Shown: positions 16,242-25,328 of the stretch, piece after piece | Layout of the letters: every line of letters begins with the position of its first letter | Position numbering within the stretch: the stretch's first letter is position 1 | Assembly (NCBI RefSeq): GCF_900880625.1 | Contig: NZ_CAAHFB010000001.1 | Span: 186,001 to 250,000, forward strand | Source: Halorhabdus rudnickae | GTDB lineage: Archaea > Halobacteriota > Halobacteria > Halobacteriales > Haloarculaceae | Length of the DNA: 64,000 nucleotides | Direction: 5' to 3' | Notes under the pieces: generated by a model | What the model saw: only the letters and a program-made list of their open reading frames with translations | Database searches by the model: none | Told to the model about the DNA's origin: nothing | Translations under genes and position numbers: made by a program

Positions 16242-17462
16242 ATGGCCGAAGATAACGATACTACCATAGACGGTGGGCGCAGTGACGGCGGGGCCCACAG
16301 AAACGGGTCTGAATCGGGTGAGGAAATCGATCGATCAGTCGGTTCCGGCGAGCCATCGACAGGTGGCCCGTCGATCCAGGAGCAACCTGGACAGCCAGGT
16401 GACCCGTCGGGGGGTGGCGGCGGCTCGTGGCTTCCCGGCGGTGCCCGATGGACGCCACTGACGATCCTGGCCGTCGTGGTCGTCATTGGCGGTGTGGCAG
16501 CCGCGGGCGCGTTCGTCGCAACGGGGGGAGATCTCCCGCTGGTCGGCGGTGACAGCGGATCAGCCTCGCTTGGTGCCGTTCCGGAAGACGTCGATATCGT
16601 ACTGTACGCCGATGGGGGAATCATCGACGACCAGACGACTCAAACGATGATGGATGGTGTTCTCGAGGCCAGTAGCCAGGATCTCGGGTATTCTGGCGTG
16701 CCGAGTTACGACGCGTTACTATCGGAAATAAATAGTGAGACTAACCTCGATGTCGACGCATTCGGTTCCGCGACGATGTTCGCCACTTACCCCGAGGGTT
16801 CGGCCGCGACGGCCGAGTACGCCGGGGTCATCGTCGAGTCCGAGTGGTCGACAGACGAGATGGTGAACTCCATCGAGGACACCAGCGGGAGTGTCGACGA
16901 GCAGACCTATGCCGGGACGACGGTATACGTCCAGTCCTCCGAATTCGGGACCGATAGCTGGCTGGCACCGCTCGGCGACGGTACCTTCGCTATGGGGTCC
17001 CAAGCAGCCGTCACCGACGCCATCGATGTCGAGAACGGAGACACGAACGCATTGAGTGGTGATATCCGGAATTCGTTCACCGACCTGCGGGACGGCTACG
17101 TCAAGTTCGCAGCGACCCTTCCCGAGAACATCGGCGAGCAAGCCGGACCGGTTCCCCAGGGCGGGCAGATGACCCAGAACGTCCGGGCTGCCTCAGGTGT
17201 CTATTACACCAGCGGTGACAACGTTGGGATGAAACTCCACCTGACTGGGACCGACCAGAGCAGTGCCGACTCCGTCAAGGAGTCGATCGATGGACTGGTC
17301 TCGTTCGCGGCGGTCGGGTCCCAAGACAGCCCGACGGCCGATCTGATCGACGCCGTGGCGGTTAGCCAGGACGGGCAACAGGTCACGATTTCGTTCGAAT
17401 ACGCGGCCGAGGAACTCGTGACCGTCATCGAACAGCTGTCCGGATCGGGCATGGCTGCCTGA
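16242..17462 (+). CDS. Membrane-anchored extracellular protein upstream of ABC exporter
   Basis: 406 aa from ATG 16242. Residues 1-70 are disordered, rich in Gly, Ser, Asp and Pro and presumably cytoplasmic. One membrane segment follows at about 75-96 (LTILAVVVVIGGVAAAGAFVA). Beyond it are about 310 residues outside, a repeated alpha/beta layout beginning SLGAVPEDVDIVLYADGG. No catalytic signature is seen. It ends 30 nt before an ABC permease gene on the same strand, so the three genes probably form one operon and the protein may help the exporter. AT-rich GGTATTAATGG at 16156-16166 is a possible promoter. Family unknown. Confidence 0.75.
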   Translation: MAEDNDTTIDGGRSDGGAHRNGSESGEEIDRSVGSGEPSTGGPSIQEQPGQPGDPSGGGGGSWLPGGARWTPLTILAVVVVIGGVAAAGAFVATGGDLPLVGGDSGSASLGAVPEDVDIVLYADGGIIDDQTTQTMMDGVLEASSQDLGYSGVPSYDALLSEINSETNLDVDAFGSATMFATYPEGSAATAEYAGVIVESEWSTDEMVNSIEDTSGSVDEQTYAGTTVYVQSSEFGTDSWLAPLGDGTFAMGSQAAVTDAIDVENGDTNALSGDIRNSFTDLRDGYVKFAATLPENIGEQAGPVPQGGQMTQNVRAASGVYYTSGDNVGMKLHLTGTDQSSADSVKESIDGLVSFAAVGSQDSPTADLIDAVAVSQDGQQVTISFEYAAEELVTVIEQLSGSGMAA

Positions 17463-17492
17463 CGCTCTAACGACAATATCCCCGCTCTCTCT

Positions 17493-18566
17493 ATGCGCAT
17501 CCGTCCGCTCCTCGTCAAAGAACTCATCTGGAGTAAGCGTAACGTCCTTGCCCTCATCGTGTTGCTGGTGGCAGTCCCGGCGGTGTTCGCCGGTGCCAGC
17601 GTGGGCTTTCAAACAGTGATTCCTACCGACATGCCGATCGGGGTCGTCGGTGCCGGGGAGAACGTTACTACCGACGACCTGACGATCACGGAGGGAGCCG
17701 TCACGTTCTTCTCCGATCCCGTCAGATACGGGTCAAAACAGGCGGCGCTTGACGATCTCCGCCGGGAGCAGGTCTATGCCGTCCTCGAAGTGCCGCCGAA
17801 CGTCGGCACACAGTCGGCCGAACCTCTGGAGTTCACACTGCACGTCGACGGAAGCTTGGTCCCGTTCCGGGAGACGTCGAAGGTAATCACCAACAACCTC
17901 AATGCACGCCTGTCCGATTCCCTCCCGATAGATGTCCGGGTCTCCAGAACGGTGGTCGAACCCACTCACACGCTTCCGGAGTACCTGATTCCGCTGCTGT
18001 TGTTCGGGGTCGTGGCACTGTTTGCGTTCACGTTCGTCCCCTACAACCTCGCGAGCGAACGGGCCGCACTCGATCGGATCCGAACCGAGTCCTCTTTGGA
18101 GGCGCTGGCGATCGCGAAGCTTGCGTTCTTCACTGCCCTGATGGGGGTCCCCGTTGCCGTCTTCTGGCTGGCGATCGGCCACTTCGGGTACGACATCGAC
18201 GTGCTGGCTCCGGGAGCTCTCGCAGCGTTGCTGCTGTCGTTTCTCCTCATGGCGACCGTGGCGATGGCGATCATGTTCCTGACTCGGTTCTCGACGAGTG
18301 GCCGGTTCGTCAACGTCATCCTGCTGTTCGGATTGTTCGCCTTCGGGGGACTGATCTATCCGGTCGGCTTCTTTTCGTCGATCCGGCGGGCGATTGCCCG
18401 GTTGCTCCCCGTCCACTACGGCATGATCGTCCTCCGCAGTGCGATGCTCAAAGACGTCCCCCTCGATCTCTTTGCCGAGTGGATCGCTGGCCTCCTGGCG
18501 CTGGTCGTACTGGCCGGGGTTGGCCTGGAACTGACGATCGTCTCGTACAGACGGAGGAGCACATGA
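17493..18566 (+). CDS. ABC-2 type exporter permease
   Basis: 357 aa. TM1 lies at about residues 18-40, followed by a large extracytoplasmic loop (about 45-165) and five further membrane segments in the C-terminal half. This is the ABC-2 layout (YhaP/NatB-like). The GLIYPVGFFSSIRRAIARLLPVHYG segment before the last helices is typical of these permeases. The ATPase gene follows 31 nt later. Exported substrate unknown. Confidence 0.85.
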   Translation: MRIRPLLVKELIWSKRNVLALIVLLVAVPAVFAGASVGFQTVIPTDMPIGVVGAGENVTTDDLTITEGAVTFFSDPVRYGSKQAALDDLRREQVYAVLEVPPNVGTQSAEPLEFTLHVDGSLVPFRETSKVITNNLNARLSDSLPIDVRVSRTVVEPTHTLPEYLIPLLLFGVVALFAFTFVPYNLASERAALDRIRTESSLEALAIAKLAFFTALMGVPVAVFWLAIGHFGYDIDVLAPGALAALLLSFLLMATVAMAIMFLTRFSTSGRFVNVILLFGLFAFGGLIYPVGFFSSIRRAIARLLPVHYGMIVLRSAMLKDVPLDLFAEWIAGLLALVVLAGVGLELTIVSYRRRST

Positions 18567-18597
18567 CCGGCGAGCGCTTCGGCGCACGGAGGGCCAT

Positions 18598-19299
18598 ATG
18601 AACTCGCGTATCGACGGTGAACAACCGGCCCTGGCGGTCGAGGACCTTCGTCGCGAGTACGGTCCGATCACGGCTCTGAGCGGTGTCTCCTTGGCGATCC
18701 GTCCAGGCGATCTCCACTGTCTGGTTGGGCCAAACGGGTCGGGCAAGACCACGCTGTTCCGGACGTTGCTGGGACTGACGACCCCGACGGACGGGCGCGT
18801 CCGTCGACCCGAGGCGACCGTCGGCGTCGGATTCCAGCGACCGGTGTACTATCCCGACTTGACCGTCGCGGAGAACCTCAAGGTGTTCGGGCGACTGATG
18901 GACGCGTCGAATGGGGAGTGGCGCGAGCGTCTCGTCACCGTGCTTGGTCTGGAGCGGGTCGATCACCGCCGGGCTGGGGCCCTCTCGGGCGGGTACAGAA
19001 AGAAACTCGACCTCGCGCTGGCGCTGCTCAAGCGACCGCGGTTCCTCTTGCTCGACGAGCCCCTATCGGACTTAGATGACGTTACTGAGAACAGACTTCT
19101 GGAGTTCCTCTCACAATATGCCGAGGCAGGCAACGCGGTACTCGTTTCGACTCACCGCATCGAGGGCTTCGGGTCCGACCTCGATCGATTGACTGTCATG
19201 GACGGGGGCCAGATCGTCTTCGACCGCACCAGGGCCGATCTGGATGGCCAAGCCGAATCGATATCCGCAATCTACGCCGACCTCGTCGGATCTGAGTGA
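18598..19299 (+). CDS. ABC transporter ATP-binding protein
   Basis: 233 aa ATPase. Walker A is GPNGSGKT at about residues 43-50. The Q-loop lies in VGVGFQRPVYY, the signature reads LSGGYRKKLDLAL, Walker B is FLLLDEPLSDLDD and the H-loop is STHR. Lower part of the exporter operon with the preceding permease. The D-loop and signature are standard, so the protein should be active. It forms a dimer that powers the permease. Confidence 0.9.
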   Translation: MNSRIDGEQPALAVEDLRREYGPITALSGVSLAIRPGDLHCLVGPNGSGKTTLFRTLLGLTTPTDGRVRRPEATVGVGFQRPVYYPDLTVAENLKVFGRLMDASNGEWRERLVTVLGLERVDHRRAGALSGGYRKKLDLALALLKRPRFLLLDEPLSDLDDVTENRLLEFLSQYAEAGNAVLVSTHRIEGFGSDLDRLTVMDGGQIVFDRTRADLDGQAESISAIYADLVGSE

Positions 19300-19467
19300 T
19301 TGAGCAGGATAGTGGTGTACTATTTTCGTATTTTAATTTTTGAACAATACAGTATATTTCACGAACAAGACGATAGTTTTTTGCTCCCGTGTGTGGATCA
19401 GTCTGTTGTAGCGCTCGTCGCGACTGGCGGCGTGAACGACGATTACACGAGAGGGGAAACTACAACA

Positions 19468-19617
19468 ATGGATTCATCGGGTGGCACACCGGAATCGGAT
19501 GGCCCGCGTATCGACGCGGAACATACCAGCGAACAGTTTTACATCATCTACGATCGGGCGAACTCCGACGCCTGGATCCAGTCGGACTACCACGTCGATC
19601 GTACCGGCTGGCGTTGA
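19468..19617 (+). CDS. DUF7331-like small protein, 49 aa
   Basis: ATG 19468 to TGA 19615-19617. The N-terminal half is polar; the C-terminal half carries the pattern YDRANSDAWIQSDYHVD, which I associate with a short haloarchaeal family. Upstream 19310-19380 is markedly AT-rich (TATTTTCGTATTTTAATTTT) and can supply a promoter, but sits about 90 nt or more ahead. No function is known. Confidence 0.65.
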   Translation: MDSSGGTPESDGPRIDAEHTSEQFYIIYDRANSDAWIQSDYHVDRTGWR

Positions 19618-19819
19618 TTCGAACCGTGCGGGGGACGACGATTTCTGCGTACTGATCACTCACAACGCACGCATCGGCCGATTCAGACGAACAGTATTCA
19701 TTGGCGTGTCGGTTTCGAACCGGCCGCCTCTCGCGATCTGACCGGATACTGTTCGTCAGTGTGAACGAACCGCAGTCTCCAGCCGTAACGCCCTTGTCTC
19801 CGGCCGGATAGGTGTATCC

Positions 19820-20383
19820 ATGCGATCGACGGTCCGTAGACATGTCCCACTCCTGACTGCGGTGCTCTCGGCGGTCTCGCTCGCACTGGTTTTTGGCGTC
19901 GTTGGTGGGCTCGTTCCTTCGGGTATGCTCCCCCGCACCTCGGACGCCGTGATCGAGGCGCTCCCACACCTCAATGCACTGCTCAGCACCCTCGCGCTGG
20001 TCGCGATTGGGACCGGACTGGTAGCGATCCGTCGCGGTGACGTGCGTGCACACCAGCGCTGGATGGGGACTGCATTCCTCCTCTTCGTGGGCTTTCTATG
20101 TAGCTACCTCTACCGGATCGCCATCGAGGGATCGACGACCTTCAGGGGACCGGCGGCGATCGCGCCGTTGTATTACCTCTTGCTCGCGATCCACGTCTCG
20201 CTGGCGATCCTCTGTCTCCCCTTGCTCTATTACGTCCTCTTGCTGGCCTACGGGTACGATGCGGCCGAACTCTCGGAGACCAACCATCCCCGCGTCGGGC
20301 GGATCGCCGCACCACTGTGGGCCACCTCCTTTGCGCTCGGCATCGTCGTCTATCTCGCGCTGTACGTTGTCTTCCCGGCCTGA
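19820..20383 (+). CDS. DUF420 family membrane protein
   Basis: 187 aa with five predicted membrane helices. Conserved histidines sit where the family has them: PHLNALLS, VRAHQRWMG, AIHVSLAIL and NHPRVGRIAAPLW. This is the pattern of DUF420 (YozB), whose members often lie near haem-copper oxidase genes and may bind haem or a metal. Here the neighbours are purF and a small orphan gene, so context adds nothing. The start ATG 19820 gives a normal first helix. Confidence 0.85.
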   Translation: MRSTVRRHVPLLTAVLSAVSLALVFGVVGGLVPSGMLPRTSDAVIEALPHLNALLSTLALVAIGTGLVAIRRGDVRAHQRWMGTAFLLFVGFLCSYLYRIAIEGSTTFRGPAAIAPLYYLLLAIHVSLAILCLPLLYYVLLLAYGYDAAELSETNHPRVGRIAAPLWATSFALGIVVYLALYVVFPA

Positions 20384-20423
20384 CAAAAGAGAAGTTCTTT
20401 CCCCTCCGAAGAGAGGCCAGCGG

Positions 20424-21851
20424 TCAGTCGTCGGCGACTTCGGGGACGCCGATCGCCTGTGAGTCGATTTCCCGGTCGGCGGTTTCGCCGTCGATGTCGT
20501 AGGGATACTCGCCGGTGACACACCCGAGACAGAGATCCGAACGATCAGTCTCCAGTGTCTCGGCGATGGCGTCGATCGAGAGGTACGAGAGACTGTCGGC
20601 ACCGATCTCTTCGCGGATTTCCTCGACGGACCGATCGCCCGCGATGAGTTCCTCACGGGAGGCCATGTCGATCCCCATGTAACACGGCGCGACGATCGGC
20701 GGCGCGCCGATCCGCATGTGGATCTCTTCGGCTCCGGCGTCTCGCAATAGTTCAATCAACTGCGTCGAGGTCGTCCCGCGGACGATCGAATCGTCGATGA
20801 GCGTGACGCTTTTGCCCTCGATCGTGTTCTTGATCGGATTGAGCTTCAGCCGAACGGCCCGCTCGCGCTCGTCCTGGGTCGGCATGATGAAGGTTCGTCC
20901 GACGTAGCGGTTCTTCATCAGCCCTTCTGCGAACTCGACATCTTCGGCGGCCGTCGCATATCCCGAAGCGAACGCCCGCCCCGAGTCGGGAACCGGAAGC
21001 ACGACGTCGGTGTCGATACCCGATTCCTCGTAGAGCTTCCGTCCGAGGTCCCGCCGCGCGTCGTAAACGAGCTGGCCGTCGATGATCGAGTCCGGGCGGG
21101 CGAAGTAGACGTACTCGAAGAAACAGTTCGCCGTCCGGTCGGTCTCGACGAGCTGGTACGTGTCGTAGCCCTCGCCGTCCGGATGGAGGACGACCAGCTC
21201 GCCCGGTCGGACGTCACGGATCAATTCACCTCCGAGCGTGTCGATCGCGACGGATTCGGAAGCGAGAATGTATCCGTCCTCGAGTTCGCCGATACACAGC
21301 GGCCGATTGCCCTGTGGATCTCGGACGCCCAGAACGGTATCGTCGTGCGTGATCGTCAGCGAGTAAGAGCCGTGAATCCGCTCCATGGTGCGCTTGACCG
21401 CCCGGACGAGATCGGATTCCAGGAGATTTCGCGCCAGGTCGTGGGCAATAACCTCTGTGTCGCCGTCCGAGGTGAATGCGTGACCCAGCTCGGCGAGTTC
21501 CTCCCGGACGGCGTCGGCATTAACCAGATTGCCGTTGTGACTCAAACCGAGCGAACCACTCTTGAACGATACTGTAAAGGGCTGTGCGCAGTCCTTGTCG
21601 ACACTCCCGGCAGTCGGGTATCGGACGTGGCCGATTCCGACAGGACCCGCGAGTCCCGCCAAATCGTCGGCGTCGAAGGCGTCCCCGACCAGCCCCATCT
21701 CCACGTGGCTGTGCTGCTGGAAGCCGTCGTGTGTGACGATCCCGGCCGATTCCTGGCCGCGATGCTGGAGGGCATACAGCGAGTAGTAAAGCGGTCGAGC
21801 GGCCTCGCGGTCGGCGAGTGAGACGCCGACGACGCCGCACTTCTCTTCCAT
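20424..21851 (-). CDS. purF: Amidophosphoribosyltransferase
   Basis: First committed step of purine synthesis: PRPP plus glutamine gives phosphoribosylamine. 475 aa from ATG 21851 (MEEKCGVVGVSL). Cys5 becomes the N-terminal nucleophile after loss of a four-residue propeptide, which fixes the start despite an open frame reaching to 21962. The glutaminase domain shows QHRGQESAGI and SHNGNLVN. The PRPP domain shows the loop VTLIDDSIVRGTTS at about residues 350-363. C-terminal cysteines (CLGC) are present. It ends the lsm-rpl37e-purF gene set. Confidence 0.96.
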   Translation of the reverse strand: MEEKCGVVGVSLADREAARPLYYSLYALQHRGQESAGIVTHDGFQQHSHVEMGLVGDAFDADDLAGLAGPVGIGHVRYPTAGSVDKDCAQPFTVSFKSGSLGLSHNGNLVNADAVREELAELGHAFTSDGDTEVIAHDLARNLLESDLVRAVKRTMERIHGSYSLTITHDDTVLGVRDPQGNRPLCIGELEDGYILASESVAIDTLGGELIRDVRPGELVVLHPDGEGYDTYQLVETDRTANCFFEYVYFARPDSIIDGQLVYDARRDLGRKLYEESGIDTDVVLPVPDSGRAFASGYATAAEDVEFAEGLMKNRYVGRTFIMPTQDERERAVRLKLNPIKNTIEGKSVTLIDDSIVRGTTSTQLIELLRDAGAEEIHMRIGAPPIVAPCYMGIDMASREELIAGDRSVEEIREEIGADSLSYLSIDAIAETLETDRSDLCLGCVTGEYPYDIDGETADREIDSQAIGVPEVADD

Positions 21852-21855
21852 AGGC

Positions 21856-22029
21856 CTATTCGCCGGCTTTGTCCTGCCACTCGTAGTCGCGTCGCTTGGC
21901 CGACTTGCCGAAGCCACACGACGAGCAGACGCCCTTCGAGGCGTGATAGGACTTCTCGCCACAGCGCCGACACTTGACGTGTGTCGTCTTGTTCTTCTTC
22001 CCTTGACTCGGCGTACCTTTTCCGGTCAT
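21856..22029 (-). CDS. rpl37e: 50S ribosomal protein L37e
   Basis: 57 aa, the family's normal length. It is strongly basic ([17 protein letters not shown]) with a zinc-binding CxxC...CxxC arrangement: CRRC and CSSC. The archaeal/eukaryotic large-subunit protein sits in rRNA near the exit tunnel. The start overlaps the Lsm stop as ATGA (22026-22029) and purF begins 5 nt after its stop, so the three are co-translated. Confidence 0.96.
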   Translation of the reverse strand: MTGKGTPSQGKKNKTTHVKCRRCGEKSYHASKGVCSSCGFGKSAKRRDYEWQDKAGE

Positions 22030-22217
22030 GGACGTATCGAGACGACGTTGTCGCCGCGTATAATCGTTGTGTCTTGGGCGTCTTCCAGCACCAGATTCAT
22101 GTGCTGGTCGTAGCCGGAGAGTTCGCCGACGCGCTCGGTCCCGTCTTTGAGGGCGACGATTACTTCGGTTCCCAGCGACGCCTCCAGTACGTCAAGCGGT
22201 TTCTCGCTCTCGCTCAT
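22026..22217 (-). CDS. Sm-like (LSm) RNA-binding protein
   Basis: 63 aa from ATG 22217 ([16 protein letters not shown]). Sm1 motif: [29 protein letters not shown]; Sm2: [10 protein letters not shown]. It forms a heptameric ring that binds U-rich RNA. It overlaps rpl37e by 4 nt (ATGA). The lsm-L37e order is widely kept in archaea, supporting both calls. An upstream ATG at 22244 would add nine residues but no family sequence. Confidence 0.93.
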   Translation of the reverse strand: MSESEKPLDVLEASLGTEVIVALKDGTERVGELSGYDQHMNLVLEDAQDTTIIRGDNVVSIRP

Positions 22218-22256
22218 ACGGAGGGAACTGTGCGACGGGGTCATAAACGTACCGTT

Positions 22257-23339
22257 TTATTGATCATTTACGCCTTTCTCGGGACTGACAGCAAACGGCG
22301 CATGCTCGCCGGCGGAGGCGGCGAAAGCACCGAGCAGGTCAGCGGCCCGGTCCAGATCGTCGGTGTCGATAACCTCGACGGGCGTGTGCATATACCGGTT
22401 GGGAAGGCCCAGATTCACCGTTGGGACGCCGCCCCGCTGGGTGTAGAACGCGTCGGCATCGGTGCCGGTTGAGCTGCCGGTCGCCTCCAACTGGGGAGGG
22501 ATCCCCTCATCGTCGCCCACGGATCGGAGTGCCTCCACGAGGCGGGGATGGTTTGCGCTCCCGCGGGCGACGACCGGGCCGCCGCCGAGCTCGATCCCGT
22601 TCGATCGCTTCCCAGGTACACCGGGGGTATCCGTCGCGTGGGTGACGTCCACGGCGATGATCGCGTCCGGATCCAGATCGAACCCCACCATCTTCGCGCC
22701 TTGCGTCCCGAGTTCTTCCTGGACGGTGCTGACGGCGTATATCGTCGCGTCGGCGTCGGCCGCCTTCGCCCGCCGGAGCGCCTCCGCGGCCGTCCAGATC
22801 CCCACGCGGTTGTCCATCCCCCGGGCTGCCAGTCGCGTCTCTGCAAGCGATTCCAGTCCTGATGCGAACGTCACCGGGTCGCCGATCTCGACGAGGTCAC
22901 GAGCGGCGTCGCCGTCGTCGACGCCGATGTCGACAAACTGCTCGGCCACGTCTTCGAGGCGCTCGTCCTCACGATCGCGCAGGTGGATCGCGGTCTGGCC
23001 GACGACGCCGGCAACGGGGCCGTCGTCCGTGTGGACAGTGACGTGTTGCCCGCGGGTGACGGTCCGGTCGGAACCACCGATTCGGGACAGCCTGAGATAG
23101 CCATCCTCGGTAATGTCACGGATCATGAACCCGATCTCGTCGCCGTGTCCTGCGATCGCGATCGCTGTCCCGTCTCCGCCCTCGTGGACAGCCACGGCGT
23201 TGCCGTACTCGTCTGTCCGCACCTCGTCGGCGAACCCTGAGACGTATTCGATCCAGACGCGTTGACTCGGCGTTTCAAAGCCTGAGGGGCTCGAGGTCTC
23301 CAGAAGCGAGTCGAGAAACTCCCGCTGTGTGTCCTGCAT
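22257..23339 (-). CDS. M42 family metallopeptidase (TET-type aminopeptidase)
   Basis: 360 aa. Dizinc ligands and catalytic residues appear in order: GHGDEIGFM (His and catalytic Asp), ARGMDNRVGIW (bridging Asp), STVQEELGTQGA (catalytic Glu pair), AVDVTHATDTPG (Asp) and the C-terminal NRYMHTPVEVID (His). Members cut short peptides from the N-terminus, often as dodecameric shells, downstream of the proteasome; some are endoglucanase-annotated by error. No signal peptide, so cytosolic. It lies 40 nt from the lsm gene on the same strand. Confidence 0.92.
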   Translation of the reverse strand: MQDTQREFLDSLLETSSPSGFETPSQRVWIEYVSGFADEVRTDEYGNAVAVHEGGDGTAIAIAGHGDEIGFMIRDITEDGYLRLSRIGGSDRTVTRGQHVTVHTDDGPVAGVVGQTAIHLRDREDERLEDVAEQFVDIGVDDGDAARDLVEIGDPVTFASGLESLAETRLAARGMDNRVGIWTAAEALRRAKAADADATIYAVSTVQEELGTQGAKMVGFDLDPDAIIAVDVTHATDTPGVPGKRSNGIELGGGPVVARGSANHPRLVEALRSVGDDEGIPPQLEATGSSTGTDADAFYTQRGGVPTVNLGLPNRYMHTPVEVIDTDDLDRAADLLGAFAASAGEHAPFAVSPEKGVNDQ

Positions 23340-23419
23340 ACAATCGCTCCGAACGGCCGGGTCAAGAAAACACCGCTCGGCGGCGGAACTTCTTTGGGGT
23401 CGGCCTCCGACCAGTCTGT

Positions 23420-23632
23420 ATGACCGAGTTCACGGTTCTCGAACTACACTTCGAAAACGGGTCGATTCCAGCACTCGACGGACTCGAAACGGGTGACACC
23501 GGCGAGCACGATGACGATCACGAGACCGGCAGTCCTTGCCCCGCCAAATTCCTCCCCCTGTTGGTGGTCCTTGTCGTCGCGATCGCACTCGCCCGCAAGT
23601 TTCTCGACGACGGCCAGAGAGACGGAACGTAA
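23420..23632 (+). CDS. Small single-span membrane protein, 70 aa
   Basis: ATG 23420 (MTEFTVLELHFENGSIPALDGL) starts a mostly acidic, His/Asp-rich N-terminal part (GEHDDDHETG). One hydrophobic segment follows at about residues 44-60 (FLPLLVVLVVAIALARKFL), then a charged tail. The region before the ATG at 23386-23400 (TTCTTTGGGG) has a weak promoter-like stretch. No family recognised. Confidence 0.65.
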   Translation: MTEFTVLELHFENGSIPALDGLETGDTGEHDDDHETGSPCPAKFLPLLVVLVVAIALARKFLDDGQRDGT

Positions 23633-23740
23633 CGATTGGACGTCGGTTGAGTCCTTGCAAGAATCGCCCACGTTCCGTCGGTCGGCGCTCGCCGGTCCGG
23701 CCAGGGGAAGTCCTTTCTTCGCCGACCGGATACCGGGGGT

Positions 23741-24688
23741 ATGAACCTCATCGAAAGCGTTCGGACGGTTGCGGACGCGTCGGGGACGGGACCGATCGAC
23801 TGGGAGTCAGCGGCCGAGGCGGCGACGGCCGCGACCGATCCCGGTGATCTTTCGCTCGCCGAAGCCGAACGGGACGCCTACGCGGCAGACGTTCGGGCCG
23901 CTACCGAGGCGGTCGGGGCCGTCACCGACGCTCGCTTCGACGTGCCCGAATCGATCCAGATTCTCAACCGTCACCACTGGATCGAGGCGAACGTCGAGAC
24001 CTTCGAGCGCGTCATGGCCCCAGTCCAAGCCCAGGCAGATACTATCCCAGGGGTCGCACGGACGCTGAACACCGGCACCATGGCCGTCACGCTCGGATTT
24101 CTCGGCCGACACGTCCTCGGGCAGTACGATCCCGTCTTGCTCGCCGAAGACCCACACGAACTGTACTTCGTCCACCCCAACATCGTCCAGGGGGCCAAGA
24201 CACTCGATGTACCGATCGGGCGCTTCCGGCGCTGGATTGCCTTCCACGAGGTGACTCACGCAGCGGAGTTCGGCGCCGCCCCCTGGCTGCCGGAGTACCT
24301 CGAGTCCCGCCTCGAAGGTGCCGTCGAGGATCTCTCGACCGGGACGCTGGATCGGGAGGCCTTTCGGGAACTCGACGCCGCGATGACCGCTGTCGAGGGG
24401 TACGCGGAGCTGCTGATGGATCGGGCGTTCGACCGCCCACACGCCGATCTCCGGGACGCACTCGACCGACGGCGTCAAAATCGGGGGCCGATCGCGGCGG
24501 TGATGGTCCGGGTGCTTGGCCTGGGGATGAAACGGCGCCAATACGAGCGTGGAAAGGCCTTCTTCGAGGCTGTTGAGGCAGCCCGGGGGATCGAGGGCGC
24601 AAGCGCCGTCTGGGAGGATCCGTCCAATCTGCCCACTGACGAGGAACTGGATACCCCCGCGGAGTGGCTCGGGCGTGTCGATCCCTAA
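23741..24688 (+). CDS. Zinc-dependent metalloprotease-like protein (DUF2342 family)
   Basis: 315 aa. The zinc signature HEVTHAAEF lies at about residues 168-176, with a downstream Glu (EGYAELLMD) in the place of a third ligand. The family (often labelled coenzyme F420 biosynthesis-associated) also has the NRHHWIEANVETFERVM segment near residue 80, present here. Proteolytic activity is unproven for the family. No signal peptide. It stands alone between small genes, so context does not help. Confidence 0.85.
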   Translation: MNLIESVRTVADASGTGPIDWESAAEAATAATDPGDLSLAEAERDAYAADVRAATEAVGAVTDARFDVPESIQILNRHHWIEANVETFERVMAPVQAQADTIPGVARTLNTGTMAVTLGFLGRHVLGQYDPVLLAEDPHELYFVHPNIVQGAKTLDVPIGRFRRWIAFHEVTHAAEFGAAPWLPEYLESRLEGAVEDLSTGTLDREAFRELDAAMTAVEGYAELLMDRAFDRPHADLRDALDRRRQNRGPIAAVMVRVLGLGMKRRQYERGKAFFEAVEAARGIEGASAVWEDPSNLPTDEELDTPAEWLGRVDP

Positions 24689-24705
24689 CTGGTCACCTCA
24701 GGCGC

Positions 24706-25251
24706 TCAGTAAAACCCACGTTCGACGCTGTCGTCGATCAAGTCATCGAGTTCCGCGTCTAGCAACTCCTCGGCCTCCTCGAAGGCATCTGTGAGATCGT
24801 CCATGGCCTCCGGTCGACCGTATGTGTCGAACTCCATCGGCCCGTAGGCCGGACTGTCCAGAGCGTCCATCACGTCCTCGAAGAAGGCATCAGACGTTGT
24901 CGGTGCTTCGGCGTGGGCCTTGACGACTTGTTCTAGCTCGCTGGCCGTTTGCTCGGCCTCGTTCTCGTCTTCGGGTGGCGTCTGGACCCCAAACAGGCCG
25001 GACCCCTCATCGGGGAACAGCGGTTCGATCTCGTCGTCGAGTTTGCGGGCGACCTCCGCGCCGACCCCCTGCACCTCGTAGGGGTTCTTCGCGTAGGTCT
25101 TGAGTTGGTAAACCCCGACGGAGGGATGGCCCAAGTATATGTCTTCGCCGATCCCGCCAGCACGATCGCCGCCGACGGCGCGCCACCCGTCGGGGTCTCG
25201 ATCGTTCTCGACTACCTCCGCGAGGATGTCCTGCCAGTCTCGAACGCGCAT
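24706..25251 (-). CDS. Conserved haloarchaeal hypothetical protein, 181 aa
   Basis: Strongly acidic soluble protein starting MRVRDWQDILAEVVENDRDP. The N-terminal half has a compact GGDRAGGIGEDIYLGHPSVG segment. The C-terminal third is helical and Asp/Glu-rich (EEAEELLDAELDDLIDD). No membrane segment, no catalytic motif. It converges with the metalloprotease gene 17 nt away. It is the last ordinary gene before the mobile region. Function unknown. Confidence 0.75.
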   Translation of the reverse strand: MRVRDWQDILAEVVENDRDPDGWRAVGGDRAGGIGEDIYLGHPSVGVYQLKTYAKNPYEVQGVGAEVARKLDDEIEPLFPDEGSGLFGVQTPPEDENEAEQTASELEQVVKAHAEAPTTSDAFFEDVMDALDSPAYGPMEFDTYGRPEAMDDLTDAFEEAEELLDAELDDLIDDSVERGFY

Positions 25252-25328
25252 AGCTGTCGGTAATCGATTCGTCAGGATGAACGTGACGGTCCAGGCCGTC
25301 GAGTGAACCGCCTCGGGGTCAAGTGGTT

